A DNA stretch of 64,000 nucleotides, taken from positions 124,001-188,000 of the forward strand of contig JACKAE010000004.1 in the NCBI GenBank assembly GCA_020635205.1, given 5' to 3'. Below the pieces are notes generated by a model, which saw only the letters and a program-made list of their open reading frames with translations, had not been told where the DNA came from and made no database searches. This document shows, piece by piece, positions 1-8,241 of the stretch. Every line of letters starts with the position of its first letter. Position 1 is the first letter of the stretch. The DNA is from Ignavibacteria bacterium. GTDB taxonomy: Bacteria; Bacteroidota; Ignavibacteria; OLB7. The position numbers and the translations under genes are program-made.

Positions 1-1329
1 CCTCTCCTTTCCGATCTTCGCGACTTGATAGAGAAGTACGCTCCACCACTGATTGACTCATCAGTTGCAAACGCACTTGTGACAACACCAGCCGATAGTT
101 TTGCTCTCTCGATTCGGTGGCTTGGCCGGGATGTAACCCAAGAGTTAACGGCACTTCAAAAAATCAACAACGCAAAGAATTTTACGCAGTTCAAAGAAGG
201 ACTCTCCCACGGTGGAGTTCCGGGCTTATCAATCACCTACGCAGATCGAAATGGAACAATCGGCTATGTGCCATGCTTCAGAGCACCAATTAGGAACAGT
301 GCCGATCCCAATCGCGTAAATCCCGGTTGGGATAGTCGCTATAACTGGACGGGATCCCGTTCAGTTTCAGCACTCCCAACGCTGACAAATCCTGAGCAAG
401 GGTACATCGCCTGCGCCAACAATAAAATTTCCAACTCGCTACAGATCCCCCTTCCTGGACTTTGGGTAGACCCATCACGTGCAGTGAGGATGGAGCAATA
501 TCTTGCCGAAGGAAATACATTTGAAGTGATCGACTGCGTTCAAATGCAGGGAGATGTTCTATCCGAACATATGCGCTATATGGTGGAGTTCCTCATTCGC
601 GCATTCCCCGACAGCGCAGCACAGGGAAGCAAAGTACGGGATGCCATCGGGCTGTTGCGGTCGTGGGATGGGGAGATGGGGGCTGAGTCACCGCAGGCAA
701 TGATCGCCGCCGAGTGGGCGCAGATAGTCTACCGGAGAACGTGGGAAGATGAAATGGGAGAGGATGTTTTCCGACACTTTATGTTGATTGCCCAGCTTCC
801 ACTGAAGAACATCCGCCGCCAACTGATGACCAACAGCAGGTGGTTCGACGATAAGGAGACGGCAAGCAGAGAACAGCGTGATGATATTCTCCGAAAATCG
901 CTCGGCGAAGCACTCGACACGCTCCACAACAGGTTCGACTCGTGGGAATTCTCTGATTGGCAGTTTGGCAAGGCTCACACTCTCACGTTCAAACATCCTT
1001 TCTCGATTCAGAAGCTAATCCGAAACGTTGTGAACATCGGTCCATTTGAATTGGGTGGAGCCACGACAACGTTGAATAGTGGTGAGTGGAATTTCAACGA
1101 ACCGTATGACATCGTGCTCGGTCCCTCGATGCGGCAAATCATAGACTTTTCAGACACAACCACGTTCATCCGTAGCGTTCTCTCCACTGGCCAAAGTGGC
1201 CAGCCTATGAACGACCGCTATCAAGATCAATCGATCATCTGGCTCTACAACGGATACGTCTCGCTCCAGAAAGATATTCCTTCCGAGAACGAGACGCTAT
1301 CAGTTACGACACTTCGTCCGGCATCATAG
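1..1329 (+). CDS. Penicillin acylase family protein, C-terminal part (gene starts before the window)
   Basis: The reading frame is open from base 1, so the gene begins upstream of the window; a TTG at 25 is only an internal codon. The visible 440 or so residues match the beta-subunit part of the penicillin acylase (N-terminal nucleophile hydrolase) family: a segment GLSITYADRNGTIGY about 80 residues in, followed by the long alpha/beta region and a C-terminal stretch with TLNSGEWNFNEPYDIVLGPS, which resembles the family's usual ending (glycine-rich, then a conserved R-I-I-D-like MRQIIDF). Family members hydrolyse amides such as acyl-homoserine lactones or beta-lactam side chains in the periplasm; the substrate here cannot be told. 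The catalytic serine and linker lie outside the window. The gene is convergent with the next one, with a 23-bp gap. Confidence 0.85.
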   Translation, partial: PLLSDLRDLIEKYAPPLIDSSVANALVTTPADSFALSIRWLGRDVTQELTALQKINNAKNFTQFKEGLSHGGVPGLSITYADRNGTIGYVPCFRAPIRNSADPNRVNPGWDSRYNWTGSRSVSALPTLTNPEQGYIACANNKISNSLQIPLPGLWVDPSRAVRMEQYLAEGNTFEVIDCVQMQGDVLSEHMRYMVEFLIRAFPDSAAQGSKVRDAIGLLRSWDGEMGAESPQAMIAAEWAQIVYRRTWEDEMGEDVFRHFMLIAQLPLKNIRRQLMTNSRWFDDKETASREQRDDILRKSLGEALDTLHNRFDSWEFSDWQFGKAHTLTFKHPFSIQKLIRNVVNIGPFELGGATTTLNSGEWNFNEPYDIVLGPSMRQIIDFSDTTTFIRSVLSTGQSGQPMNDRYQDQSIIWLYNGYVSLQKDIPSENETLSVTTLRPAS

Positions 1330-1352
1330 CCTATCTCTACTATTCCAATTAC

Positions 1353-2870
1353 TCAATGCTCGATTCCTGTCTCCTCCTTTATTGGACTTTTCACAGGAAC
1401 TGAAACGGATTGCTCCTCCTCTTTTGCTTCAATCACCGTTGTTTGCTTCACACGATCTTCATCCAATATTGGGAAGGCCATTCCTCCAATATTCCCGTAA
1501 GCATCATAGATTTTACTTCCGTAACCAAACCCATACTGTATCACACCAAAAGCCTCAGGTGCTTGAATTGTGTGCGTTCCCCCACCTAACTCAAGCGAGG
1601 CAGCAACAAACGACGTGTTTGGGATGCTCTTGAAGATAGAAGGGGCAACCGGTTTGCCGTTCACTCGCACCATCTCACGAATATGACTTGGAACCACGAG
1701 GTTCACGTAGTTATCCCACTCTCCATCGAATGGAACAGTAATGTTATAGTATGTGAGAAATCTATCGGATGGTGGAAGAAGAATCATCATCGGGTCGCCA
1801 ATGCTATCTGCAACCGCTTTACCTGGCGGCTTGTACGTATAGCCGGTAGCATATTGCATAACCATCACGGGAAGATTGGAAGTGATGAGTGTGTTGTCGT
1901 TCAAATCGTCAATCTCGTAAAATTTCCCCGGATCCAGTTTCGCTACAGACTGGCCATTCACTGCAACCTCTGTCCCCTGGCGGTCGGCAACTATACGGAG
2001 AACAAAGGACTCCCTACTGGAGAAGGGACTTGCGATAAACCGCTTTCCCCACGAGTTCACCGGTGGTAGTTGTTCAATCAGCAAGTTGCATGCTTTGTAC
2101 ATGTTCGTGGGCACGTAGGCACAATTGTGCCCACTGAAGAGAGCTACTGGCTTGTCCGACTCGATCAGCGTGCCAGTCAGATCGGACGGAGTGTGTGCAT
2201 GAAATTCTGGCACAACCTGATAGGCTTCCCCCCGATTTAGGGTAATCGTGAACGGCTTTCCAGCCGGACGTTTCGCTCCAGTCTCTACAGATGGAACAAT
2301 CGTTACCTCGGTCTGATCTTCCGTTGCGAGAACTGCAAACTGTGAGAGAAGATCGCTTGCCAACCACTTATATCCAACCGCTCGATAGCGTTTCCCAAGT
2401 GAGGCAACGGGAAAGGCGAGATAGCTGTCGGTTGTCTGAAACCGGTGGCTTGTCGCAACTACGGTCACTGGATTGGTTGTAACGACGTGAACCCCAAGAT
2501 TCAGTGGCGTCTCGTTACGGTTAATCTGTACGGCAAGGTCAAGCCAGACTCGAATCGGTTTGTTAGGTTCCAGTGTGAACTCTTCACGATATCCAATCCC
2601 CGGAACTTCTACATATCCGTTTGTCGCTTGCGTGCTACTAATCGTCAGTCCTTGATGCAATGGCTCAGATGGTCTCATGATAGCTTCTCCGTGCCTTCCA
2701 CTCTCCTCAATCGAATCTCTGAAGTTCTTCTGGAATGCAATCCAGAACTCGGTTCCCTCCGTTGTCTGATTTGTTCCATCTTGCGCTTGGAGTGGCCTCG
2801 ATAGAATAAGTGAGAGAGCGATAATTGAAAGCAGTAGACAGGCAAAGCAGAAAAGTGATCGATGACGCAT
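1353..2870 (-). CDS. Secreted IgGFc-binding-domain protein
   Basis: 505 residues. Residues 1-29 form a signal peptide (MRHRS, a long hydrophobic stretch, cleavage after LQAQ). Directly after it comes TEFWIAFQKNF, the typical opening of the IgGFc-binding N-terminal domain, which fills most of the protein with beta-rich repeats (VTTNPVTVVATS, LIESDKPVALFSGHNCAYVP, TEVTIVPS). The name comes from a mammalian mucus protein; in environmental bacteria these are exported surface or adhesin-like proteins and the name does not imply antibody binding. No T9SS sorting domain follows; the C-terminus is a short charged tail. The ATG is supported by the signal peptide and by a Bacteroidota-type promoter 40 bp upstream. 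The domain call is firm, the function unknown. Confidence 0.8.
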   Translation of the reverse strand: MRHRSLFCFACLLLSIIALSLILSRPLQAQDGTNQTTEGTEFWIAFQKNFRDSIEESGRHGEAIMRPSEPLHQGLTISSTQATNGYVEVPGIGYREEFTLEPNKPIRVWLDLAVQINRNETPLNLGVHVVTTNPVTVVATSHRFQTTDSYLAFPVASLGKRYRAVGYKWLASDLLSQFAVLATEDQTEVTIVPSVETGAKRPAGKPFTITLNRGEAYQVVPEFHAHTPSDLTGTLIESDKPVALFSGHNCAYVPTNMYKACNLLIEQLPPVNSWGKRFIASPFSSRESFVLRIVADRQGTEVAVNGQSVAKLDPGKFYEIDDLNDNTLITSNLPVMVMQYATGYTYKPPGKAVADSIGDPMMILLPPSDRFLTYYNITVPFDGEWDNYVNLVVPSHIREMVRVNGKPVAPSIFKSIPNTSFVAASLELGGGTHTIQAPEAFGVIQYGFGYGSKIYDAYGNIGGMAFPILDEDRVKQTTVIEAKEEEQSVSVPVKSPIKEETGIEH

Positions 2871-2910
2871 GATAAACTCCGTTTATGAGTGAGTGGCGAC
2901 ACTGGTTGTG

Positions 2911-2940
2911 CAAGATAGAACCATTCCCTTTCGTTTCAAA
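2911..2940 (-). promoter_or_regulatory. Candidate Bacteroidota-type promoter of the IgGFc-domain gene
   Basis: On the minus strand, TTTG (2937-2940) is followed by exactly 19 nt and then TATCTTG (2911-2917), close to the known Bacteroidota pattern TTTG, about 19 nt, TAnnTTTG. It ends 40 bp before the start codon at 2870. The rest of the 328-bp gap between this gene and mnmA (2871-3198) shows no other feature I can support. Confidence 0.4.
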
Positions 2941-3198
2941 TGACATATTTGAGCGACTTCAGACAATTGAAGAGGGATCGTTACGTTCTCGGGGACATTC
3001 TTTTTCATAGCTTCACTGATAGATTTCCCAATCGTTAAGCTCTCCTCAACCGAAGTGAAATTATGAACCCCAACATGAAGATGTCAGCTATACTGCGTGA
3101 AAAGGCTTTTGCATAACAGTATGTTGACTTGTGAGAATAAAAAGTTGCACGCCAAAGTAGATATAGAAGAGTGTGCACGACGATAACCGAAAAGAGAT

Positions 3199-4296
3199 AT
3201 GGCAGAGCGCGTAATTGTTGGAATGTCCGGTGGTCTCGACTCCTCAGTAGCCGCTGCGTTGCTGGTTGAGGCGGGATACGATGTGATTGGCATCACAATC
3301 AAGACCTATAAGTACGAAGATGTTGGGGGAAATGTCGGCAACGAGACCAGTTGCTGCTCACTCGACGGCATCAACGATGCGCGGAGGGTTGCAGCAAAGC
3401 TCGGCATCCCCCACTATGTCTACGACTTCACCGAGACGTTCGGTGAGGAAATCATTGACTACTTCAAGAGTTCCTACGTAGCGGGTGAGACGCCTAACCC
3501 ATGTGTGATGTGCAACCGGAAGATCAAGTGGGCGGAGATGCTTCGGCGTGCAGATTCGCTCGGGGCAGACTGGATTGCAACCGGACACTACGCTCGGCTG
3601 CGGAAAGATGAGGCAACTGGCCGTCAGATATTGAGTCGTGGTCTCGACGTGAGCAAAGATCAGTCATACGCACTCTGGGCTGTGACACAGGAGTCTCTTT
3701 CCCGCACTCTCTTCCCTCTCGCAGACTTAACCAAGCCTGAATCGCGTGAGATCGCTTGGAAGCACAACCTCCCCGTTGCCGGGAAACGTGAGTCCTACGA
3801 AATCTGCTTTATCCCCGACAACGACTACCGAAGATTTTTGAAGGAGAACGTTGAGGGCCTTGAGGAAGAAGTTTCTGGCGGTTCGATTATGCGAAACGGG
3901 GAAGAGATCGGAAAGCATGACGGCTATCCATTCTACACTATCGGTCAACGAAAGGGACTCGGTGTAGCAGCGAAGGAGCCGTTGTATGTGATTGGCATCT
4001 ACCCAGAAACAAATCAGGTAGAAGTTGGAACGGGAGATCAACTTCTGAACAAAGGATTGCGTGCTGAGAACGTTAACCTCATCAAGTACGAGAACCTGAA
4101 CGAACCTCTTCGCGTTGTTGCCAAGATCCGCTACAAAGACAACGGCGAACCAGCAACAGCCCGCACTCTCCCCAACGGAACGCTCGAATTGATCTTCGAC
4201 GAGCCACGCAGATCTATCACCAAAGGTCAATCGGTTGTGATGTATGAAGGGGATGATGTTGTTGGGGGTGGGGTGATTGCAGAGGCGTTTGATTGA
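3199..4296 (+). CDS. mnmA: tRNA-specific 2-thiouridylase MnmA
   Basis: 365 residues, the usual length. It adenylates and thiolates U34 of the tRNAs for Lys, Glu and Gln. Visible family marks: the ATP pyrophosphatase P-loop SGGLDSS (10-16), the first catalytic cysteine in NPCVMCNRK (Cys102, with Cys105), and the second in SYEICFIP (Cys203), followed by DDYRRFL-like and YTIGQRKGLG segments that contact tRNA. The C-terminal beta-barrel ends in QSVVMYEGDDVVGGGVI. ATG is preceded by AAAGAG. Transcribed alone or with the genes behind it; a large palindrome separates it from the recombinase. Confidence 0.96.
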   Translation: MAERVIVGMSGGLDSSVAAALLVEAGYDVIGITIKTYKYEDVGGNVGNETSCCSLDGINDARRVAAKLGIPHYVYDFTETFGEEIIDYFKSSYVAGETPNPCVMCNRKIKWAEMLRRADSLGADWIATGHYARLRKDEATGRQILSRGLDVSKDQSYALWAVTQESLSRTLFPLADLTKPESREIAWKHNLPVAGKRESYEICFIPDNDYRRFLKENVEGLEEEVSGGSIMRNGEEIGKHDGYPFYTIGQRKGLGVAAKEPLYVIGIYPETNQVEVGTGDQLLNKGLRAENVNLIKYENLNEPLRVVAKIRYKDNGEPATARTLPNGTLELIFDEPRRSITKGQSVVMYEGDDVVGGGVIAEAFD

Positions 4297-4313
4297 TGTT
4301 TATATGATAATAT

Positions 4314-4365
4314 GATAATGGGTTCGTAGGGACATGGTGCACCATGTCCCTACGAACCCATTATC
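4314..4365. repeat. Perfect 52-bp palindrome between mnmA and the recombinase gene
   Basis: The sequence is its own exact reverse complement from 4314 to 4365, centred between 4339 and 4340 (left arm begins GATAATGGGTTCGTAGGGAC, centre CATGGTGCACCATG). There is no loop and no T-run after it, so it is not a typical terminator, though it could cruciform or fold in mRNA. The inner part resembles REP-type palindromes built around a GTAGGG...CCCTAC core seen in intergenic DNA of many bacteria. It lies 49 bp upstream of the recombinase start. Confidence 0.85.
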
Positions 4366-4378
4366 GACACATCTCCAC

Positions 4379-4409
4379 TTGCAATAACACCCCCACCCTC
4401 TTACCTTTG
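4379..4409 (+). promoter_or_regulatory. Candidate promoter giving a leaderless recombinase mRNA
   Basis: TTG (4379-4381), 20 nt, then TACCTTTG (4402-4409), a full match to the Bacteroidota -7 element TAnnTTTG. Only five bases (CACTC) separate it from the ATG at 4415, so transcription should begin at or next to the start codon. There is no Shine-Dalgarno sequence, which fits a leaderless message. Confidence 0.5.
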
Positions 4410-4414
4410 CACTC

Positions 4415-5371
4415 ATGGTCGACGAAACACAAAAACCGGTCAAGATGACGGTGAAGGAGCTTGTGGCTCACTTCGAAGGATTTCTTGTTGAGTGCGAACG
4501 CAAACAGAAGCAGACGTACGGAACGTACCAACGTGCACTTCGAGAGTTCATCAAGTGGTTCCCTGTCGATAAGCGATTCAGGTTTACAACTCGCGATGTT
4601 GAGCGGTACAAACGGCATCTCGTCGAGAAGAAGGGCTTGCAGAATGTCTCGGTTGGAACGTACATGACGGCACTTCGCCGCTTCTGTCAGTATCTAATTG
4701 ACATCGGCGTCTTAAAAGTGAATCCTGCGAAGACCGTTGTTGGTGGTAGGCGTCCCTCGCGCCACTCTCGCGAATTCCTGACCTATCAAGAGGTGGAAGA
4801 CTTGCTTGAATGTGTCGACCGTGATTCAACTCAGGGGAGACGAGACTTCGCCATCATCTGCATGATGCTCTACTGCTCCCTATCTGAACACGAGTGCCTC
4901 CACGCCGACGTTGGTGATGTTCGAGCGCGAAGCGATGGCAGCAGGTTGATTTATGTGATGGGCAAGGGAAAGACCTCAAAAGATCAAGGTGTTATCATTT
5001 CCAAAGAAGCAGAAATTGCCCTTGATGAGTATCTTGAAAGTCGTTATCGTGAAGAGGAACATAACCCGGCTGCTCCTCTCTTCCCAAGCCTAAGTAATCG
5101 CACCAAGGGGAGCCGAATGACATCTCGTGGAATGCGAGAAGCTGTAAATCGTTGGCTGAAGGCAAGCGGCGTGAAGCGTGGTCGGGATAGACGGCTAACT
5201 CCTTTCTCACTGCGCCATACATCGGGCGTAATGATGGTTGACAAAGGGGCAACTCTCGAAGAAGTAATGACTCGTATGAGAATCGAGTGGCGACCGACGG
5301 CACAAATCTATTTCAAGCTGAGGGGATCGCTCGGCACTATAGCACCCAAACCCAAAAAGAAAAACCTATGA
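4415..5371 (+). CDS. Tyrosine recombinase (XerC/XerD/integrase family), catalytic residues degenerate
   Basis: 318 residues. Residues 10-100 form the SAM-like core-binding domain (TYGTYQRALREFIKWF, YMTALRRFCQYLIDIGVLKVNP) and 120-305 the phage-integrase catalytic domain. Against the XerD set (Arg, Lys, His, Arg, His, Tyr), Lys184 (MGKGK), Arg267 (FSLRHT) and Tyr299 (AQIYFK) are kept, but the first Arg (normally GLR) is Ser157 in CSLSEHE, the first His of the HxLRH box is Phe264, and the His nine residues before Tyr is Ile290. Three of six catalytic positions are therefore changed, so strand exchange is doubtful; a DNA-binding or structural role is possible. Its TGA overlaps the comF ATG (ATGA), suggesting translational coupling. 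It could still be a main-line Xer protein with relaxed chemistry, but I consider that less likely. Confidence 0.85.
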   Translation: MVDETQKPVKMTVKELVAHFEGFLVECERKQKQTYGTYQRALREFIKWFPVDKRFRFTTRDVERYKRHLVEKKGLQNVSVGTYMTALRRFCQYLIDIGVLKVNPAKTVVGGRRPSRHSREFLTYQEVEDLLECVDRDSTQGRRDFAIICMMLYCSLSEHECLHADVGDVRARSDGSRLIYVMGKGKTSKDQGVIISKEAEIALDEYLESRYREEEHNPAAPLFPSLSNRTKGSRMTSRGMREAVNRWLKASGVKRGRDRRLTPFSLRHTSGVMMVDKGATLEEVMTRMRIEWRPTAQIYFKLRGSLGTIAPKPKKKNL

Positions 5372-6114
5372 ACTCTTACCTCACCACCCTCGGAGGCGAT
5401 CTTCTCCACTTGATCGCCCCCTCACTCTGCCCATCCTGCGACGAACCAATACCGACAACGCTCCGTGGCATCTGCGAAACTTGTCGTGCAACACTCACAA
5501 CAGCCCCATATCCTGATGAGATGTTTGAAGGTCTTTTAAAACACCATCATCCTGATGAGCTTGCGCTCGATGCAATTGGCTCACTCTTCACCTTTGAACA
5601 AGATTCTCCAGTGCAAAAAATCATCCACGCAATCAAGTACAGAGGTTGTCGTTCGCTTGGGCGTGCAATGGGTGAAGAACTTGGCTTAGCCTTGATGGCT
5701 TTCCAAGAATTCTCAGAAATTGATCTGATTCTCCCGGTTCCACTCCACAAAGCAAAGTTGAGAGTGCGAGGATACAATCAAGGTGAAGAGATCGGAATTG
5801 GCTTCGCTAATGCGTGGAAGATACCTCTGATCCACTTCGGTTTGAAACGACGTCGCCACACGCAAAGCCAGACAACGTTGAGCGCGAAGCAAAGACTATT
5901 GAACGTATCTGATGCTTTTGCCGTAACAACAACGGAAGTTGCCGGTGCAAGGGTGCTCTTAACTGACGATGTCTTCACAACTGGTGCAACGTTGAATGCT
6001 TGTGCTTCTGCCCTGCTTACTGCCGGAGCACATTCGGTAGTGGCGGCAACTGTCGCTTGGGATGAAGTCAGCAGAGATAACCATAGTACCGCCGATTGGG
6101 AATTCAATTTTTAG
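5368..6114 (+). CDS. comF: ComF family phosphoribosyltransferase-like protein
   Basis: 248 residues from the ATG at 5368, which overlaps the stop of the recombinase by 4 bp. Cys21, Cys24, Cys36 and Cys39 form the N-terminal zinc site of ComF proteins. The rest is a phosphoribosyltransferase fold: VPLHKAKLRVRGYNQ (about 125-138), the RRHTQSQTTLSAKQR segment (162-176) and the PRPP-binding loop VLLTDDVFTTGAT (197-209). In competent bacteria ComF acts in the cytoplasm during uptake or integration of transforming single-stranded DNA; in many others its role is unproven. The pairing with a recombinase-fold protein suggests a DNA-handling role, which is inference. Confidence 0.9.
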   Translation: MNSYLTTLGGDLLHLIAPSLCPSCDEPIPTTLRGICETCRATLTTAPYPDEMFEGLLKHHHPDELALDAIGSLFTFEQDSPVQKIIHAIKYRGCRSLGRAMGEELGLALMAFQEFSEIDLILPVPLHKAKLRVRGYNQGEEIGIGFANAWKIPLIHFGLKRRRHTQSQTTLSAKQRLLNVSDAFAVTTTEVAGARVLLTDDVFTTGATLNACASALLTAGAHSVVAATVAWDEVSRDNHSTADWEFNF

Positions 6115-6144
6115 GAAAAGCAGAACAGAGAGAAGGTGCGCACG

Positions 6145-7689
6145 ATGATGCCGATATTGACATCGAGTCAGATGAAAGAGGCTGACAGACGAGCAATCGA
6201 AGAGATCGGAATCCCCGGATTAGTTCTGATGGAGAATGCTGCCCGAGGATGTTTTGAGGCAATCCATCAGGTTGTTGGGGAAGAAGAATTTCCAACGATG
6301 CTCGTTCTATGCGGTGGTGGCAACAATGGTGGTGACGGTCTGGCTATCGCTCGTCACGCAGCCATCCACGAATATCAGGTCACCTGTCTTCTCTTTTCTG
6401 CCGAAGAGAAGTTGAGCGATGATGCAGCCCTACAACTTCGCATTCTCCGCTCTTTTGATGTTGAGATTATCCACGTAAGAACTGATGCACCTGACTTTTC
6501 AGAGGTACTCCCCTCCTATTCTGCCGTTGTAGACGCACTACTCGGAACAGGTGCAACCGGAGAACCACGCTCTCCATACAGAGAAGGAGTCCTCTTTGCA
6601 AATGAACTCGAGGGATTAAAGGTTGCCGTTGATATTCCTACCGGTCTCGATGCCGACAGTGGAGAAACAGCATCGGAAAGTTTTCATGCCGACATAACTG
6701 TCACAATGGCCGCGCTGAAGCCGGGGCTAATGTTATGTGATGGTCCCGACCTAACAGGAGAGATTCTCGTTGCCGACATTGGTGCTCCAGAGTTCCTCTA
6801 CCAGGAGAGCAAGTGTCAACTGATCGACGAGGATGTCGCCTTTACAGGACTTGCAATTGTGGATCGGAGACGGCACAAGTATGATCGGGGAAAAGCATTG
6901 ATTTTAGCTGGGAGCCGAGCAATGCCCGGTGCGGCTGTCCTCACTGCCTCTGGTGCAATGGCAGGTGGGGCTGGGTTAGTTGTGTTGGGATCACCAGCAT
7001 CTGCTCTGCCCGGTATCCTACCGAAACTCGCCCCTGAAATCATGATGCTCGACGTAGACGACATTCAGGGGGAATTTGCCGCCGATGCCTTCGCAAAGAT
7101 TGTTGAAGAACTTGATCGCTTTCGCGTGATTGCCATAGGGCCTGGCATTGGGCGTAGAGGATACACACAACACTTCGTGAGAGAAGCTGTGCAAAACTCT
7201 CCTCTCCCACTTATTCTGGATGCTGACGGTTTGAATGCCTTTGTCGACCAATCAGAACTACTCCAGAGAAGGAAGGCTCCTTTGATTATCACTCCACACT
7301 ATGGCGAACTTGGGTCACTCCTCGGAACCGAAAGTGCCAAGATTGGAACCGATCCACTTGAATATGCTCGATCAGCAGCAAAGCAGTTTGAGGCGATTGT
7401 TGTACTGAAGGGAAGCCCTACTGTCGTGGCAGTTCCCGAAGGTGAGGCGTGGATTAACAGCACTGGCAACCCTGGCATGGCAACGGCAGGTTCAGGTGAT
7501 GTGTTGACCGGCATTGTTACCGGTCTTGTGGCCGGTCGTAACGATAACGACCTTCTTCCCGGAGTCCTCGCCGCAGTCTACCTCCACAGTCGCTCAGGTG
7601 ATATTGCTGCCGAAGAACTCTCTCCACATGGGATCGTAGCGAGCGATCTCCTCAACTATCTTCCACACGCTTTTGCAGAACTTTCTTGA
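6145..7689 (+). CDS. nnrD: Bifunctional NAD(P)H-hydrate epimerase / ADP-dependent (S)-NAD(P)H-hydrate dehydratase
   Basis: 514 residues from ATG 6145; a GTG at 6136 in the same frame sits right against the AGAAGG ribosome-binding sequence, so the ATG nine bases further on is preferred. The first 210 residues are the YjeF_N epimerase domain (LMENAARG, VLCGGGNNGGDGLAIARH, VDIPTGLDAD), the rest the ribokinase-like dehydratase domain (ILAGSRAMPGAAVLTASGAM, IGPGIGR, ILDADGLNAF, VLKGSPTVV, NPGMATAGSGDVLTGI). Together they repair NADH and NADPH damaged by hydration. Both sets of motifs look intact. It lies 30 bp after comF and overlaps the next gene, so an operon is likely. Confidence 0.95.
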   Translation: MMPILTSSQMKEADRRAIEEIGIPGLVLMENAARGCFEAIHQVVGEEEFPTMLVLCGGGNNGGDGLAIARHAAIHEYQVTCLLFSAEEKLSDDAALQLRILRSFDVEIIHVRTDAPDFSEVLPSYSAVVDALLGTGATGEPRSPYREGVLFANELEGLKVAVDIPTGLDADSGETASESFHADITVTMAALKPGLMLCDGPDLTGEILVADIGAPEFLYQESKCQLIDEDVAFTGLAIVDRRRHKYDRGKALILAGSRAMPGAAVLTASGAMAGGAGLVVLGSPASALPGILPKLAPEIMMLDVDDIQGEFAADAFAKIVEELDRFRVIAIGPGIGRRGYTQHFVREAVQNSPLPLILDADGLNAFVDQSELLQRRKAPLIITPHYGELGSLLGTESAKIGTDPLEYARSAAKQFEAIVVLKGSPTVVAVPEGEAWINSTGNPGMATAGSGDVLTGIVTGLVAGRNDNDLLPGVLAAVYLHSRSGDIAAEELSPHGIVASDLLNYLPHAFAELS

Positions 7690-8117
7690 TGGTACTTAAT
7701 AGCAGAAAAGGTCTCACACTCTACGTTCTTCCACTTGTGCTCTACTGCGTTGGGATATTCACCCTCAGCTCATTCCCCCTTCCTGAAATGCCAAGTTTTG
7801 GCTTCGACTTTCAGGATAAGCTCAACCATCTGGTCGCATACTTTCTGATGACGATTCTCGCTTATCGGGCGATAACTTGGCTAAGGAGGAAGAGTCAACT
7901 TAAAAGAGGAGAACTTGTTCTCTTTGCCTTTCTCTTCGTAGCTCTCTACGGTGCAACAGATGAAATTCACCAGATGTTTGTTCCGGGTAGAACCGCAGAT
8001 ATTTTTGATTGGATTGCAGATTGCGCCGGGGCAGTATTGGCGATTCCGCTACTGATGAAACTTCCAGTAAAGCTCCTCGGATATCGACCAGCAGACTATC
8101 CAAGAACAGCCGATTGA
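7689..8117 (+). CDS. VanZ-like membrane protein
   Basis: 142 residues from ATG 7689, which overlaps the nnrD stop by one base (TGATG); an in-frame TTG at 7686 is possible. It has four predicted membrane segments and the VanZ-family signature DEIHQMFVPGRTADIFDW (about 99-116) followed by the last helix. VanZ gives low-level teicoplanin resistance in enterococci, but this widespread family mostly has no known function and resistance should not be assumed. No vancomycin-resistance genes are nearby. Confidence 0.85.
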   Translation: MVLNSRKGLTLYVLPLVLYCVGIFTLSSFPLPEMPSFGFDFQDKLNHLVAYFLMTILAYRAITWLRRKSQLKRGELVLFAFLFVALYGATDEIHQMFVPGRTADIFDWIADCAGAVLAIPLLMKLPVKLLGYRPADYPRTAD

Positions 8118-8158
8118 ACGCGAGGTAATGTTCTCGATTATCTCCACGCAAAAAAAAA

Positions 8159-8218
8159 CTTGGTGTCCCTTGGTGGTGAAACTACTGCCAACTAAGATTT
8201 ACCACCAAGGAGACCAAG
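8159..8218. repeat. Inverted repeat of the CTTGGTG type between convergent genes
   Basis: Left arm 8159-8177 (CTTGGTGTCCCTTGGTGGT) and right arm 8201-8218 (ACCACCAAGGAGACCAAG) pair almost fully with one bulge, with a 23-base loop. A run of A precedes the left arm (8150-8158), so on the minus strand the hairpin is followed by T residues and could end transcription of the minus-strand gene at 8242. The arms also resemble a CACCAAGG-type repeat seen in intergenic DNA of many bacteria. Confidence 0.65.
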
Positions 8219-8241
8219 AGCACAAAGAATAGAATCTACTG

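Noticed and set aside
3727..4230. 167-residue open frame on the minus strand inside mnmA
   Set aside because: It lies wholly inside a conserved plus-strand gene, has no family pattern and no separate ribosome-binding site; a shadow of codon use.
4314..4365. Palindrome considered as a dif site for the recombinase
   Set aside because: A dif site is about 28 bp with two 11-bp arms and a short non-palindromic middle; this is a 52-bp perfect palindrome.
6466..6475. TTATCCAC, a DnaA-box-like sequence
   Set aside because: Single occurrence inside the nnrD coding frame; no cluster nearby.
7686..8117. Vancomycin or teicoplanin resistance from the VanZ-like gene
   Set aside because: No vanRSHAXY genes nearby, and VanZ-like proteins are common in bacteria without resistance.
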